The translations under genes and the position numbers were made by a program. Shown in pieces: positions 13,470 to 24,153 of a stretch of 64,000 nt of DNA (position 1 is the stretch's first letter; every line of letters starts with the position of its first letter). This stretch comes from Sciurus carolinensis (Eukaryota; Chordata; Mammalia; Rodentia; Sciuridae): the NCBI RefSeq assembly GCF_902686445.1, contig NC_062213.1:60640991-60704990 (forward strand), read 5' to 3'. The notes under the pieces are model-generated. The model was not told the origin of the DNA, ran no database searches, and was given only the letters and a program-made list of their open reading frames with translations.

Positions 13470-13620
13470 CTTAGTCCCGAGTTCTGCCATCTGCGATCTG
13501 CGACCTATGATCTTCATTCTGCGATCTGCAATCTGCGACCTGGGAACCCCGCTTTCTCGATCTTCATTCTGCAACCTTAGTCCCGCATTCTGCCATCTGC
13601 AACCTGCGTTCTGTGATCTC
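13470..13620. repeat. CTGCGATC-type tandem array inside the LTR
   Basis: Repeated CTGCGATCTG / CTGCAATCTG / CTGCGACCT words and two copies of GATCTTCATTCTGC (13509-13522 and 13559-13572) lie downstream of the minus-strand TATA box. The region corresponds to the part of IAP LTRs where length-variable repeats are known. Confidence 0.75.
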
Positions 13621-13662
13621 TCAGAGGTGCTGCTTATCAGAGGTACTTCCTATAGGTGTGTA

Positions 13663-13672
13663 TCTTATATAG
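13663..13672 (-). promoter_or_regulatory. TATA box of the solo LTR
   Basis: The minus strand reads CTATATAAGA about 195 bases downstream of the LTR 5' end at 13865, the position expected at the U3/R boundary. Activity is inferred from sequence only. Confidence 0.5.
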
Positions 13673-14220
13673 GATTAAGTAGCATGGTTGGAGCATGCGT
13701 GCCACAGTACCAATTAAGAATGAGGAACATCTGTTGACCACTAGCGCAGAGGAGACATTAACTAATCAGGCAAAAGTAGATCACGCCGTGTTAACACTAT
13801 TATGCGCCACCTCTTGGCTCAACGCCAGCCGCCATCCTAGGCCTACTCAAACATATCTCTGCACAGTATAACTACTGAAACAGTAACAAATCTGACAAGT
13901 ACATACAAGAGTGTGCCTTAAGATCCATTCCTTTATGTGAATGAAATATTAAAATATCAGAGACAAATGAAATGTAGGGATTTCATGAAATTTCATTAAT
14001 GGAGTTAATAAATGAAATATTTCATATTTCTGCCAATTGAATATTTTTCATGTACTGTAGCATAATGGTAAGTAACCTATTTTGTTAAATTTTCTTACGT
14101 AAAACATTTATTCCTGTATTATCTTTTTTTTTTTTTTCATTTTTCTCTGATGTTGTTTCCAGAGGGTTTGCAGCATCACTGAGTAGACTCTTATATCATT
14201 TTACCTTGGTTCTGGCCTAC

Positions 14221-14561
14221 TGTGGTTTGTATAAGGGTCACTTAAAGGTGCATGTGCTAAAGGTTTTTTCCCCAGTCCGTGGTACTATTGGGAAATGATA
14301 CACATTTAAAGAGGTAGGGCCTGGTAGAAGGTCTTCTGGTTACTGGAGGCCTGTCCTTTTTTGGGATATGGGGACACTGGTTCCTTTCTCCTCTATGTTT
14401 TGCTTTCCAGGATGAAGTGAGCAGTTTTACTGTGCCCCCCACCAGAGATCTACAAGCCATGGCAAATCATAGACTGAAATCTGCAAAAACTGTGAGCCAG
14501 AATAAATGGTTTCTTTTATTAAGTTGATTATCACAGTTATAGGAGTGGAAAGTTGACTAAA
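14221..14561 (+). mobile_element. MaLR solo LTR (MST-like)
   Basis: It starts TGTGGTTTGTATAAGGG, has GAGGTAGGGCCTGGTAGAAGG, AAAACTGTGAGCCAGAATAAA and ends GAAAGTTGACTAA, the usual block order of ERVL-MaLR LTRs. No internal sequence is present. The minus-strand ORF at 14257-14460 is a chance frame within it. Confidence 0.75.
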
Positions 14562-14669
14562 TGATCTAATGTCTGTTTCCTATCAAATACTGATGATAGT
14601 TTTTAGGTTTCTTTTAGGAATGAGAGACTGAATATGGTGAATATGGTCTTGACGTATGTTGTGATTTTA

Positions 14670-15547
14670 TTTCATCATCAAATCTGAAGGTAAGTTTTGC
14701 TGGGTATAAGATTCTTGGTTGGCATTCATTTTCTTTCAAAGTTTGAAAAATGTTGTTCCCAGCCCTTCTAGTTTTTAGGATCTGGGTTGAAAAATCTGCT
14801 GATATCCATACTGGTTTCCCCCTGAATGTAATTTGATTTTTTTCTCTAGCAGTCTTTAAAATTCTATCTTTATTTCGTATGTTAGGTATTTTCATTATAA
14901 TGTGCCTTGGTGTGGGTCTGTTGTGATTTTGTATACTTGGAGCCCTATCAGCCTCTTGTACTTGATTTTCTATTTCATTCTTCAGATTTGGGAAGTTTTC
15001 TGAAATTATTTCATTGAATAGATTATTCATTACTTTGGTTTGTTTCTCTGTGCCTTCCTCCATCCCAATAATTCTTAAATTTGGTCTTTTCATGACATCC
15101 CATAATTCTTGTAGATTCTGTTCATGATTTCTTACCATCTTCTCTGTTTGGGTAAACTTGGTTTTCAAGATTAAATATTTTGTCTTCAATGTCTGAGGTT
15201 CTATTTTTCAGGTGTTCTATCCTATTGGTTATACTTTCTATGGAGTTTTTAATTTGGTTTATTGTTTCCTTCATTTCAAGGATTTATTTGTTTATTTTTT
15301 TTTTCAGAATCTCTAACTCTTTATTGAAATGATCTTTTACTTGCTGCCTTTGCTCTTTTAACTGTTGATTGGTGCAATCATTCAATGCCTGCATTTGCTC
15401 TCTCATCTCATCATTTGCTTCTCTGATCATTTTAGTTATGTACATTCTGAACTCCCTTTCTGACATTTCTTCCACCATGCTGTCATTGGATTTTATTGAT
15501 GTAGCATTCAGGTTTGTTTGGGGCATTTTCTTCCCTTGTTTTCTCAT
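14670..15547 (-). pseudogene. L1 ORF1 fragment, frameshifted and 3'-truncated
   Basis: Reading on the minus strand from ATG at 15547 (MRKQGKKMPQTNLNATS) it gives the ORF1p N-terminus and heptad-rich coiled coil to about 15284. A frame break follows in an A-rich stretch. A second piece, from the end of the coiled coil through the RRM/C-terminal domain (KRPNLRIIGMEEG, RPTPRHIIMKIPN, REKNQITFRGKP), runs to 14670, where L1 homology stops at FDDEIKS, short of the C-terminus. ORF1p is the L1 RNA-binding trimer protein. This copy cannot make one. A one-base insertion near 15,175 also breaks the frame. Confidence 0.85.
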
Positions 15548-16080
15548 ATTGCTCAGGTATCTTCCCCTCTAGTAATTAAACCCTGAGATATTGCAGGTTT
15601 CCCTCTACTGACTTATAGTGTCCCTGTAGATTCCCAATAGCTCACCTCCTAGCCTTCAGTAGCCTGAAGTTTTGGAAGAACTTGATAAGGCAGTGATCCA
15701 CAAAGGAAGCTGCCCCTCTAGGGGTGGTGGCATCCAGGTGGGGTATATTCCCTGCTAGTGGGCAGAGGCACCTGCACATGTTGACCAATGGTCTGTCAAA
15801 GGGGCACTAGACTGTGGGCTGGGGCACAGCTGGTCTGGACCTGGGTCTCTGGTTCTACCACCCTGGTGGGAAAGCCTTGCCCAGCTGGACAGCTCTCCTC
15901 TGTGACGTTCCCTGTGGTCCGGAACTACTGCCCGGGCTGGAGAGCCTCGCCCAGTGGGGAAGACTCACCCAGTGGCTCTGAACTGGTCCCAAGTTTCTCC
16001 ATACCTCCTCTTCTTGAATCTTGAGTCCTGGAGCAACATGGAATGCAGTCACCCTCTAGTCCACCATCTTGATAAACCCC
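15548..16080 (-). repeat. L1 5' UTR, short form lacking the monomer array
   Basis: It aligns in order with both ends of the 5' UTR of the full-length L1 (start at 26068-26205, then 27090-27505), but the intervening ~0.9 kb with the 68-bp monomers is missing. The promoter-bearing 5' end itself is present. The ORFs called on both strands here (15788-16169 region) are chance frames in GC-rich UTR. Confidence 0.8.
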
Positions 16081-16095
16081 TATGTTGTGATTTTA

Positions 16096-17400
16096 GACAG
16101 AAAAAAATATTTGCTATTGTAACTATCAAAAGTCTGTCTCATAACATCAGAAGTCAGTTTGATGCTTAAATTTGACAATAAGTTTATTCACAAGAATTTT
16201 GTACTTCCTTATTTCTTCCCTTTAACAATTAGTACTCTTTCTCAGAACAAAAATCTTCAATTATTTACATCATTCTCTCATATGTAAAATTTACTCTGGT
16301 TTGTAATTATTTGTCTTAACACTTTCTTTTTTTTCTGATCATCTTTATTCTCCTTATTCCAACTATTTTCTTACAAATATTTTTGACAATTATATGATTA
16401 CTTCATTTTATCTTCCAGTATTGTCAATTCTGAATATTTAGAAAAAAATAATAGTTGTATTATAAATTATTCCCATTTATTTCTCCTTGCTATTTGAATA
16501 TCATATTAATTTTTAATTATTAATCATTCAAGTTAAAAACTAAGTGGTATGGGATACTAATCAACAATATAAATGATTAAAAAGAAATCAATTCACACAA
16601 AAACATCATAAAGAGGCAAACAACTTTGTTAATTTCTCACCAAAAACTTCCCTCGTTTTATGTGTAGTTACATCTCTGGAAAATTAGTGTATATTGGAAC
16701 CACACAAAAACATCCTTGTTTTATCAAAAGAATGTATCTATGCCACATAATTTTATCCAAGTGAAAGTCTAGCAAGACATTCAAAGGATATGTAGGACAT
16801 AACCTAAGAAAATTCTTTACTGAGAGAGGTGGTCCCACAAATTGAGATAGCGAACTGCTACATTTTATTAGCTTTCTTTCTTTTCTTCTTCTTAAATTAA
16901 TTTTATCTCTATTACATTTAAATTTTAAATTCCTAAGTTTAATATAGATAATCATGGCAGCATAAGTTACATAAAATTTTTGTTACTAATTTCAAAACAA
17001 ACAAACCAAAAAATGTGACAATATTAACAAAAAACTTTGAAATAAAATTTCTCAGTTGTTAGTTTGGGTTTATGAAAGAATTCTGTAATGGTTAATTAAA
17101 TTATTTTCCTTTTGATATCTACCTTTAATATATGTCTTGTATAACTGAGTGAAACTGAACATATACATAAAGTACTAGAAATGGGTAAACTTGACTTCTA
17201 TACAACTTTTAATATGTTTTAGGTTTGAAAATATGTTTCAAGTATTTGCTACAGGGTCTGAATTATAGAATGATGCAATCAATAGCCTTTAATTATTACT
17301 GAGGATAATTCTTTTTAGGTTACTTATTTTTATGCACTGAATGAGTTCACAATTATTCACTGGAACAGAGAGAAATCATGGTGCTTTTTTTTTCTTCTTG
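16096..17400. other. very AT-rich DNA, nothing recognised
   Basis: Short ORFs only, the longest 95 codons (minus, 16668-16955), with no recognisable motif. No repeat family identified. Confidence 0.45.
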
Positions 17401-17403
17401 TCT

Positions 17404-18235
17404 AAAGCTAGAATAATTTGAGCAAGAAAATAAAATATATCTGTATTTGGCTCAAGAAATAAAAGAAATATTCATTAGTCCATTTGGATATAAATTCCTG
17501 AATAAATCAACAAGTGGTAGATAGTAAACTAACCTCACAGGTAGAGTAATTCCAAATAATTTATGTAGATACTCTGCCTTCAAGGAGTGGCACATTACTC
17601 TCCATTTCTAGCTTTGGCCTGTACGTATTGACTGCCTTCCAGAGAGTATGGGATAAAAAGAAACATAAAAGAATAACTTCACAGTATAGAAATCTGGTAA
17701 ATACTACCTCAACCAGATGATATAAGTCAATACCAATGATAATAAGTGGTTGAGAGTAAATAATAATGTGGCAAATCTTAAATAAAGGACATTCTGCCAA
17801 ATATTGGACCATTATTGAATGATGACAGGGTTATCAAAATTAAAGTCTAAGAAACTGCCACAGCCTACATAGTCTAGAACCTAAGAAGACTGGGTGTTAA
17901 ATGTAATGTAGTATCCCAGATGGTGTCCTGGAACAAAAAAGGTAATTAGGTAAAAATTCGGGGAATCCAAATCCAGGACACATATTTGTTAATAATAATG
18001 TATTGGTATTTGTTATTATCTGTAGCAAAGTACCATAATGGTAAAGATGTTCAATCCTAATTAGAATAAGTTATACTCCATGACTGTTCAATATGTCAAA
18101 ATACATTCTATTGTCATGTATATCTAAAAAGAACAAATAAAAAAATGAAAAAAAGATGTTCAAAACTAAGTCAACTCTGTACTATCTTCATAATTTTTGT
18201 AACTCTAAAATTGCTTGAAATAAAATAATTGCTTT
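17404..18235 (+). mobile_element. ancient L1M-type 3' UTR, copy 1
   Basis: It begins with AAAGCTAGAATAATTTGAGCA, includes TCAAGGAGTGGCACATTACTC, TAATGTAGTATCCCAGATGG and GTCCTGGAACA, and ends ACTATCTTCATAATTTTTG, matching my memory of old mammalian L1 3' ends. A parallel relative lies at 18457-19345. It is interrupted by a young L1 tail at 18055-18151. Confidence 0.6.
18043..18163 (+). mobile_element. 97-bp L1 3' end with 12-bp TSD
   Basis: AAAGATGTTCAA occurs at 18043-18054 and 18152-18163. Between them lies only the last part of the squirrel L1 3' UTR (TCCTAATTAGAATAAG, TCAAAATACATTCTA, AAAGAACAAATAAAA) plus an A-rich tail; the same text ends the L1 at 63.6 kb. It is an extreme 5' truncation inserted in the older L1M 3' UTR. 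Confidence 0.85.
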
Positions 18236-18456
18236 CAAAAGTTTTCAATCACATACACTTTAAAATAACATAACTAGGGCTCTTGGTGGAAATGACATAT
18301 CAAAGATTGAGTAGGAAGAATGTAAGATTATATTGGAGCATTTGTTTTGCCAGAAAGTAAGAATGACTTTAAAAAAAACTCAACAACTCCAAAACAACCC
18401 AAACAACATAAAATATAGAAGCATTTCAAAGCCCAGCTGAAAAAGCTCCCAGTGGC

Positions 18457-19345
18457 CAAAGCTAGGAGAATTTGAGCAGCAAAATAAATAATGATGTTAC
18501 CAGATCCAGATAATCAGACCTCAAGAACAAAATAAATGCCCACAATTCCACAAGGTTATAAACATATCATTGAATAAATAAACAAATGTTTTGAGACAGG
18601 AGATTACAGAAGAATTCCAAATACTACCTTTAGATAATTCCCACTTCCAGAAGGAGGAACTTAATGGTCCTCTTTTTACGTGTGAATTGGCATTAGTAAT
18701 TTATTTCCAAAGATTATAGTATGTTAGTAATTCATTTCCAAAGATTAAAGTATGTTAAGTTGACAGTTAAGTTGACAACACTGAAAGTTGGCGAACATCA
18801 TGTTAACAACTGATCCCGGTTAGCATCTCCAAGGACAGGCCATGTTGTGGTCATGTGCGTGCCTATTCCTTGATATGATGTAATCAGAAGAACACTTCAC
18901 TCCTGGGGCATTTTGTCCCAAACTCATAATACCACTTCATTATGACGAAGTATCAGACAAACACAACTACAGAGACTTTCTACAAAATGCCTAACAAGTA
19001 CTCTTCAAACTTCTCAGAATCGTGTAAATAAGAGACAATCACAGATCAGAGTGGTGTAAAAAGATTTGGTGAATAAATGTAGTGAGGCATCCTGAGCAAC
19101 ATGCTGGAATTGAGAAATGACAATAGGAGGAAATTGGTGAAATCCAAATAAGGTGTGTAGTTTAGTTAATAGTATGTGACAATGATAATTTCTTCATTTT
19201 GACTAATATATTGTGGTTAGGTAAGATGTCAACATTAGGGGAAGCTGAGTGCAGGATGTGTGAGATTTTTGTTCTATTTTTGCAGTTTTTCTGTAAATCT
19301 AAAACTATTTGTCATAATTGTCTATTTAAAATAATAATGTAAATT
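18457..19345 (+). mobile_element. ancient L1M-type 3' UTR, copy 2
   Basis: It begins AAAGCTAGGAGAATTTGAGCA like copy 1, then includes GATATGATGTAATCAGAAGA, GACTTTCTACAAAATGCC, GGTGTGTAGTTTAGTTAATA and CAACATTAGGGGAAGCTGAG, ending TCTGTAAATCTAAAACTA. These match the typical 3' end of old L1M elements. Same orientation as copy 1. Confidence 0.65.
18695..18756 (+). repeat. 31-bp tandem duplication
   Basis: Two 31-bp units (18695-18725 and 18726-18756) differ at two positions; both contain ATTTCCAAAGATTA and end AGTATGTT. Confidence 0.9.
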
Positions 19346-19349
19346 AGCG

Positions 19350-21990
19350 AGACTATTTACATTTTTGGATTGAAACATGAGCAAAACAACAAAAAGAGAG
19401 GAGCAGGAGCTTTGAGTCTCAAAGCTATCTATTGACAGAAAAGAAAATGCCCCAAATGAAAACTGCTTTTGAAGTGTCACCAGAATCTTTGAAAAGGAAA
19501 CAGATATTAGAACTAATGATTGTCCAAACGCATGCAGTTTTGTTATTACTGTGTGGAATTAAGTGTTAAAATGTTATCTTAGAACAAGACAAAATGCAAG
19601 CTATTGGTGTAGACCCCAGATTTATTTTAGCCAGTCAACTCTTAGGAGATTTCTTTTTTTAAATGTAACTTCATCTGAGTAGAAGGACTTAAATAAAAGC
19701 TTCTGCAGGATTTATTCCAATTTTGTAGAAGGGAAGAAATTAAAAAAAAAATTAAAAAGTAGAATAAATGATTTTTTTAGAATGTTCTATACCTCTTTAA
19801 CCTCAAGAAAATTGTCATATTAAGTATTACTTTAATTTTCAGTTAAATCAATGAATCCTGCTTTGTAGAGGTACTTATCCATCAATGAATACTGGCAAAG
19901 AATCAGGACAATTTTCTTTTACTCATGATTAGTATAAATACAATTTGAAGTATCTTTTAGCTACTCCACAGTCAAAGATTCAATGGTTGTCTCATCATTA
20001 CTTTTCAAAGCACAATATTTCCAAAGCTTATTTGTTGTCCTTTCCTAAAGTTTTTACCACTTTTAGTAAATTGTCATGTAACAGGAAAACTTAAGAGAAA
20101 ACTACAGAAACTGTTTTTGAAAAACACATTCAAAGACTTGCATGTGGCCACTGAAGTAATGCTTTTTCTTTTTGACAGATAATATAAGAAATTGATTGTA
20201 AAAAATGTGTTGAATTTTTTTTTCCTGAAAGATAGGGACCAGCTGCTACTTTGCTATTGCTGAAACATTAAAATTGGACATTAACTTGCATATATTTGTG
20301 ACATATTCCCCCTCTCTCTGTCTCTCTCTTTCTGAAGGAGAAATCAAGAACACTTTTATCTTGTTCTATTGAGTACTGTTTCAACTCCATAATGGCAGCA
20401 AGGCAGTTTGGTCTTTACTTCAACTTGTGGAAGAAAAATCAGTATTGGTGCACTCTCTTCTGTCAATAAACAGCACACCTTGTCACTTCTACACTGAGGG
20501 ATAATAATGAGAACAATTGGCACAAAGCCACATGATAAGTCAACTACTGTCTTTTTTGGGACCCCACTCAGAATCATTGCATATGCTTGATGTATTACAA
20601 AGTTATGCCTTTGCCAAGAAAAACTGAGACAAGAAGTTTCTTTGTGCTACAAATATTAAAATTTCTTACATAAAATTTTTGCCATCTGCTTACCTCCCAG
20701 ACATTAAATGACAAAGTAGTATGAAAGAAAAGCTTGTATTACTCAAAGCTTTGAAGACTTATGCTTCGGTCTTCACCTTGGTATCTCTAATCATTTAATT
20801 TTCCAAGCTATGTTTAAATAAGGTTTTGTTTTTCCAAACGATACAAAGGAATAACTAACTTCAAGATTTAGGAGCCTTTTTCCCTTTGGTCACTGGCCTA
20901 TTCCCAACATTTTATGATACTATATTTTTATTAGGGTGTAGATATTAAAAAGTTATACTTAAAATAGAATATTATCAATGAACATACATAGATGATGTTT
21001 AATAATTGGAAAAATTTGAGAAAATTGTTGCTTAGCAAATCCTAGGTTTGAGACAGAAAAAAAGAGCTGAACTGATCTATTCGTAGAACCTGAATATTCT
21101 ACAAAGAATCATGTTTGGTTATTTGTTAATATGATTTGAAATTTATCAAACCAGAACCACTTTCTTTTTCAATTTTCAAACAGTCAATGGAAACATATTG
21201 AAGAGAGTATAAGCAATAATAATTTTGTCCTCCATTCATTGATTTCTTTAAAAAAAATTATTGAGCATCTCCTCAGATGGTAAGCACTTGGTTTTAAGAT
21301 TTCCTACTGCTGTGTTGACACCAATTCTCTCATATTTGTGTGACATGTAAGCTAATAATTTTCTGCTTCAGCAATCATTAGGAAAATTTTCAAGTTCTGT
21401 TTATTATTGAGAAAAGAACAGCAGGAATCAGCTTATTATGAAGAATGTCCAAATAAATATCATTCGTGATTATTTTCTTTGGGGAAAATAAGCCTAAACA
21501 TAATTTAGTTTAAAATTCCTGCTTTTAAAAATTTTGATTATATCACTAAGAACCAGTAATGGAACTGTTTTGATTTCTGGTCATAAATTCAAAATTTAAA
21601 GAAAAAGTGAGAAAGCAATAGAATTTATGAATAAATATTCTAATCACAAAATAGATAATTTTCAGAGGAATCACAAATGTCTAAAGCTGGCACAAGAAGT
21701 AGAATGTTTGAATAATAAAGTGTTTTGGGAAAAACAGATTATTACCCCAAATTCCTACTCTGTCCCTAGAAAAGTACCCTGAGTCAGTATGATTTTGATT
21801 AGAATTCTTTCAGACTTTCACATTCTATTTAAAATTATCCACAGATAGGGTAATTTAGGAGAAAATAATAGGGAAAAATGTGATTTTCTGAAGAAGTATA
21901 TAAAGCAAACATAACCCTGAGAAAATATTATAAAAACACCTTTAAATATATTGAGAAGAAAGAAAAGCAAGGAAAAGTAGAAATATTTAA
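19350..21990. other. AT-rich DNA, nothing recognised
   Basis: Chance ORFs only (up to 73 codons). There is a pyrimidine-rich CTCTCTGTCTCTCTC tract near 20311-20335. No gene or repeat family identified by eye. Confidence 0.45.
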
Positions 21991-21991
21991 A

Positions 21992-24153
21992 ACAATAGGT
22001 CAGCTCATTGAACGCAGTGGCAGCTTTTGAGATTTGCATTGTTTCTTTGCAAGTAGATTATGGCCTACATATACGGAACCATGTCTAAGGGACCTTGCAG
22101 TTGGCATTGATCTTGGCATCACCTCTCTTGGGTGGGTATCTTTCAGCATGGAAAAGTGGAGATAATTGTCAAAGATGAGGGGAACCAAATTATCCCAAGC
22201 TATGTTGCCTTCACCGACTCACCAATTCATCAGCCATGCTGCAAAGAATCAGGTTGCAATGAACCCACCAACACAGTTTTTGATGCCCAATGTCTGATAG
22301 AACAGAGATTTGATGATGCTGTTGTCTAGTCTGATATGAAGCACTGGTCCTTTAGAATGGTGAATGATGCAGTCAAGCCCAAAGTCCATGTAGAATAGAA
22401 GGGAGAGACATAAAGTTTCTATCCAGAGGAGGTGTCTTTTATGGTCTTGACAAAGATAAAGGAAATTGCAGAGGCCTACTTTGGGAAGACTGTTACCATT
22501 GCTGTGGTCACAGTGCCAACTTATTTCAATGACTCAGTGTCAGGCAACCAAAGATCCTGGAACCATTGCCAGTCTCAATGTACTTAGGATAATCAATGAG
22601 CCAACTGCCACTGCTATTGCTTATGGTTTAGACAAAAAGGTTGGAGCTGAAAGAAATGTACTGATTTTTGATGTAGGATGTAGCACTACTGAGGATGGAA
22701 TCTTCAAGATCAAATCCACAGTTGGAGATGCCCACTTAGGTGGAGAAGACCCTGATAACCATATGGTTAATCATTTTATCACTGAGTTCAAGCGCAAGCA
22801 TAAAAAGGATGTCAATGAGAGCAAAAGAGCTGTCGGACATCTTGGTATTGCATGTGAAAGAGATAAGCATACCCTCTTTTCCAGGACTCAGGCCAGTATT
22901 GAGATTGATTCTCTATAAAGGAATCAACTTCTATACCTCTATTACTCATGCTCTATTTGAAGAGTTGAATGTTGACCTGTTCCATGGCACCCTCCATCCT
23001 GTACAAAAAGCTCATTGAGATGCCAAACTAGACAAGTGACAGATCCATGATATTGTACTGGTGGGTGGTTCTACTCATATCTCCAAGATTCAGAAGCTTC
23101 TTCAGGACTCCTTCAATGTCCAGGCATCCATTTTATCTGGAGATAAGTCTGAAAAATATTGAACTTTTGGATGTCACTCCTCTTTCCCTTGGTATTGGAA
23201 CTGCTGGTGGAGTCATGACTGTCCTCATCAGGTGCAATACCACCATTCCTACCAAGCAGACACTGACCTTCATGACCTACCCTGACAACCAGCCTGGTGT
23301 GCTCATTCAGATATATGAAGGTGAGCATGCCATAGCCTAGGATAACAACCTGCTTGGCAGGTTTGAACTCAGAGGCATACCTCCTGTACCTCGTGGTGTT
23401 CTTCAGATTGAAGCCACTTTTGATACTGATGCCAACGAGAACCTCAATGTCTCTGCTGTAGACAAGAATACAGGAAAAGAGAACAAGGTTACCATCACTA
23501 ACGACAAAGTTCATTTGAGCAAGGAGGATATTGAGCACATTCTCCAGAAAACTGAAAAGTACAGAGCTGAAGATGAAAAGCAGAGGGACAAAGTGTTATC
23601 CAAGAATTTACTGGAGTCCTAAGCATTCAACATGAAAACAACTGTTGGAGAAGAGAAACTTCAAGATAAGATAAATGATGAGGACAAACAGAAGATTCTT
23701 GAAATGAAATCAACTGGCTGGATAAGAATCAGACTGCAGAGAAAGAAGAATTTGAACATCAGCCAAAAGAGCTGGAGAAGGTCTGCAACCCCCACATTAC
23801 CAAGCTGTACCAGAATGCAGGAGGCATGTCAGAAGGAATGCCTGGGGGATTCCTGGTGGGGTAGCTCCTCCCTCTGGGTCCACCATTGAAGAGGTTGATT
23901 AAGCCAGCCCAAGCACAAATGTGACATTGTTCCACACAGTAAAATATGGAAGGGGCCAAATTTGTAGCAAATTCTGTGGCAGTTTTAAAGTTACTGCTAT
24001 AGTAAATTACTGGGCATTCTCAATACTTGAATATGGAACATGTACACAGGGAAAGAAAATAACATTGCACTTTATAAGCACTGTACTGTAAGTAGAAAAT
24101 GCAATGTTTTGAAAAAACTGTATTTAAATTGTCAAAGAAAACACAATAGGTCA
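21992..24153 (+). pseudogene. HSPA8P: processed pseudogene of HSPA8 (Hsc70, cognate 70-kDa heat shock protein)
   Basis: The parent encodes the constitutive cytosolic Hsp70 chaperone (ATPase domain, substrate-binding domain, C-terminal EEVD tail). The equivalent of the parent ORF runs from ATG at 22081 to TAA at 23900-23902, where IEEVD is still readable. Recognisable segments include [71 protein letters not shown] and [19 protein letters not shown]8-specific 3' UTR text follows (TTACTGGGCATTCTCAATAC, AACATTGCACTTTATAA). There are no introns. The 11-bp direct repeat ACAATAGGTCA flanks it at 21992-22002 and 24143-24153. Lesions include an extra T at codon 5-6, stops at about 22327 and 22395, loss of about seven codons after LIFDVG, loss of about 22 codons near 23120, and frame changes in the C-terminal region. 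It cannot make chaperone. The poly(A) tail has decayed. Confidence 0.95.

Larger units (their letters stand above)
13128..13865 (-). mobile_element. IAP-like (ERVK/ERV2-type) solo LTR
   Basis: On the minus strand the element starts TGTGCAGAGATATG and ends GGCGGCAACA, so it has TG...CA ends. Early in it lies GGATGGCGGCTGGCG, then a TATA box (CCTATATAAG), then a long repeat-rich R-like region, then AGATAAAGATAATAG as a possible degenerate polyadenylation signal. Layout, size (738 bp) and an 'ACAAGATGGCG'-like start resemble rodent intracisternal A-particle LTRs. A 4-bp flank repeat GTAT is present at 13124-13127 and 13866-13869. ERVK insertions usually duplicate 6 bp, so class assignment is tentative. 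No gag, pol or env sequence is attached: a solo LTR left by LTR-LTR recombination. The 171-codon plus-strand ORF (13222-13737) is antisense low-complexity text inside the LTR, not a gene. Confidence 0.65.
14655..16095 (-). mobile_element. 3'-truncated L1 with intact 5' end and perfect 15-bp TSD
   Basis: The plus-strand string TATGTTGTGATTTTA stands at 14655-14669 and again at 16081-16095, exactly flanking an L1 in minus orientation. Its 5' end (16080, reading GGGGTTTATCAAGATGG) matches the start of the full-length L1 at 26068. It has a short 5' UTR (to about 15548), then ORF1, and stops inside ORF1 at 14670. The last L1 bases are ...GATGATGAAA, and the TSD then begins TAAAATC, which is also what L1 has next. 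There is no poly(A) tail. Most L1 insertions lose the 5' end, not the 3' end. The best reading is a retrotransposition event primed internally in ORF1 RNA by 7-nt complementarity at the target nick. A later deletion would not be expected to leave a perfect TSD at the new 3' edge. Confidence 0.85.

Noticed and set aside
13222..13737. 171-codon plus-strand ORF
   Set aside because: It lies antisense inside the IAP-like LTR and its sequence is made from the LTR's tandem repeats; no protein family motif.
22466..22918. 150-codon ORF with clear Hsp70 similarity
   Set aside because: It is one open piece of the HSPA8 processed pseudogene; stops and frame changes on both sides rule out a working gene.
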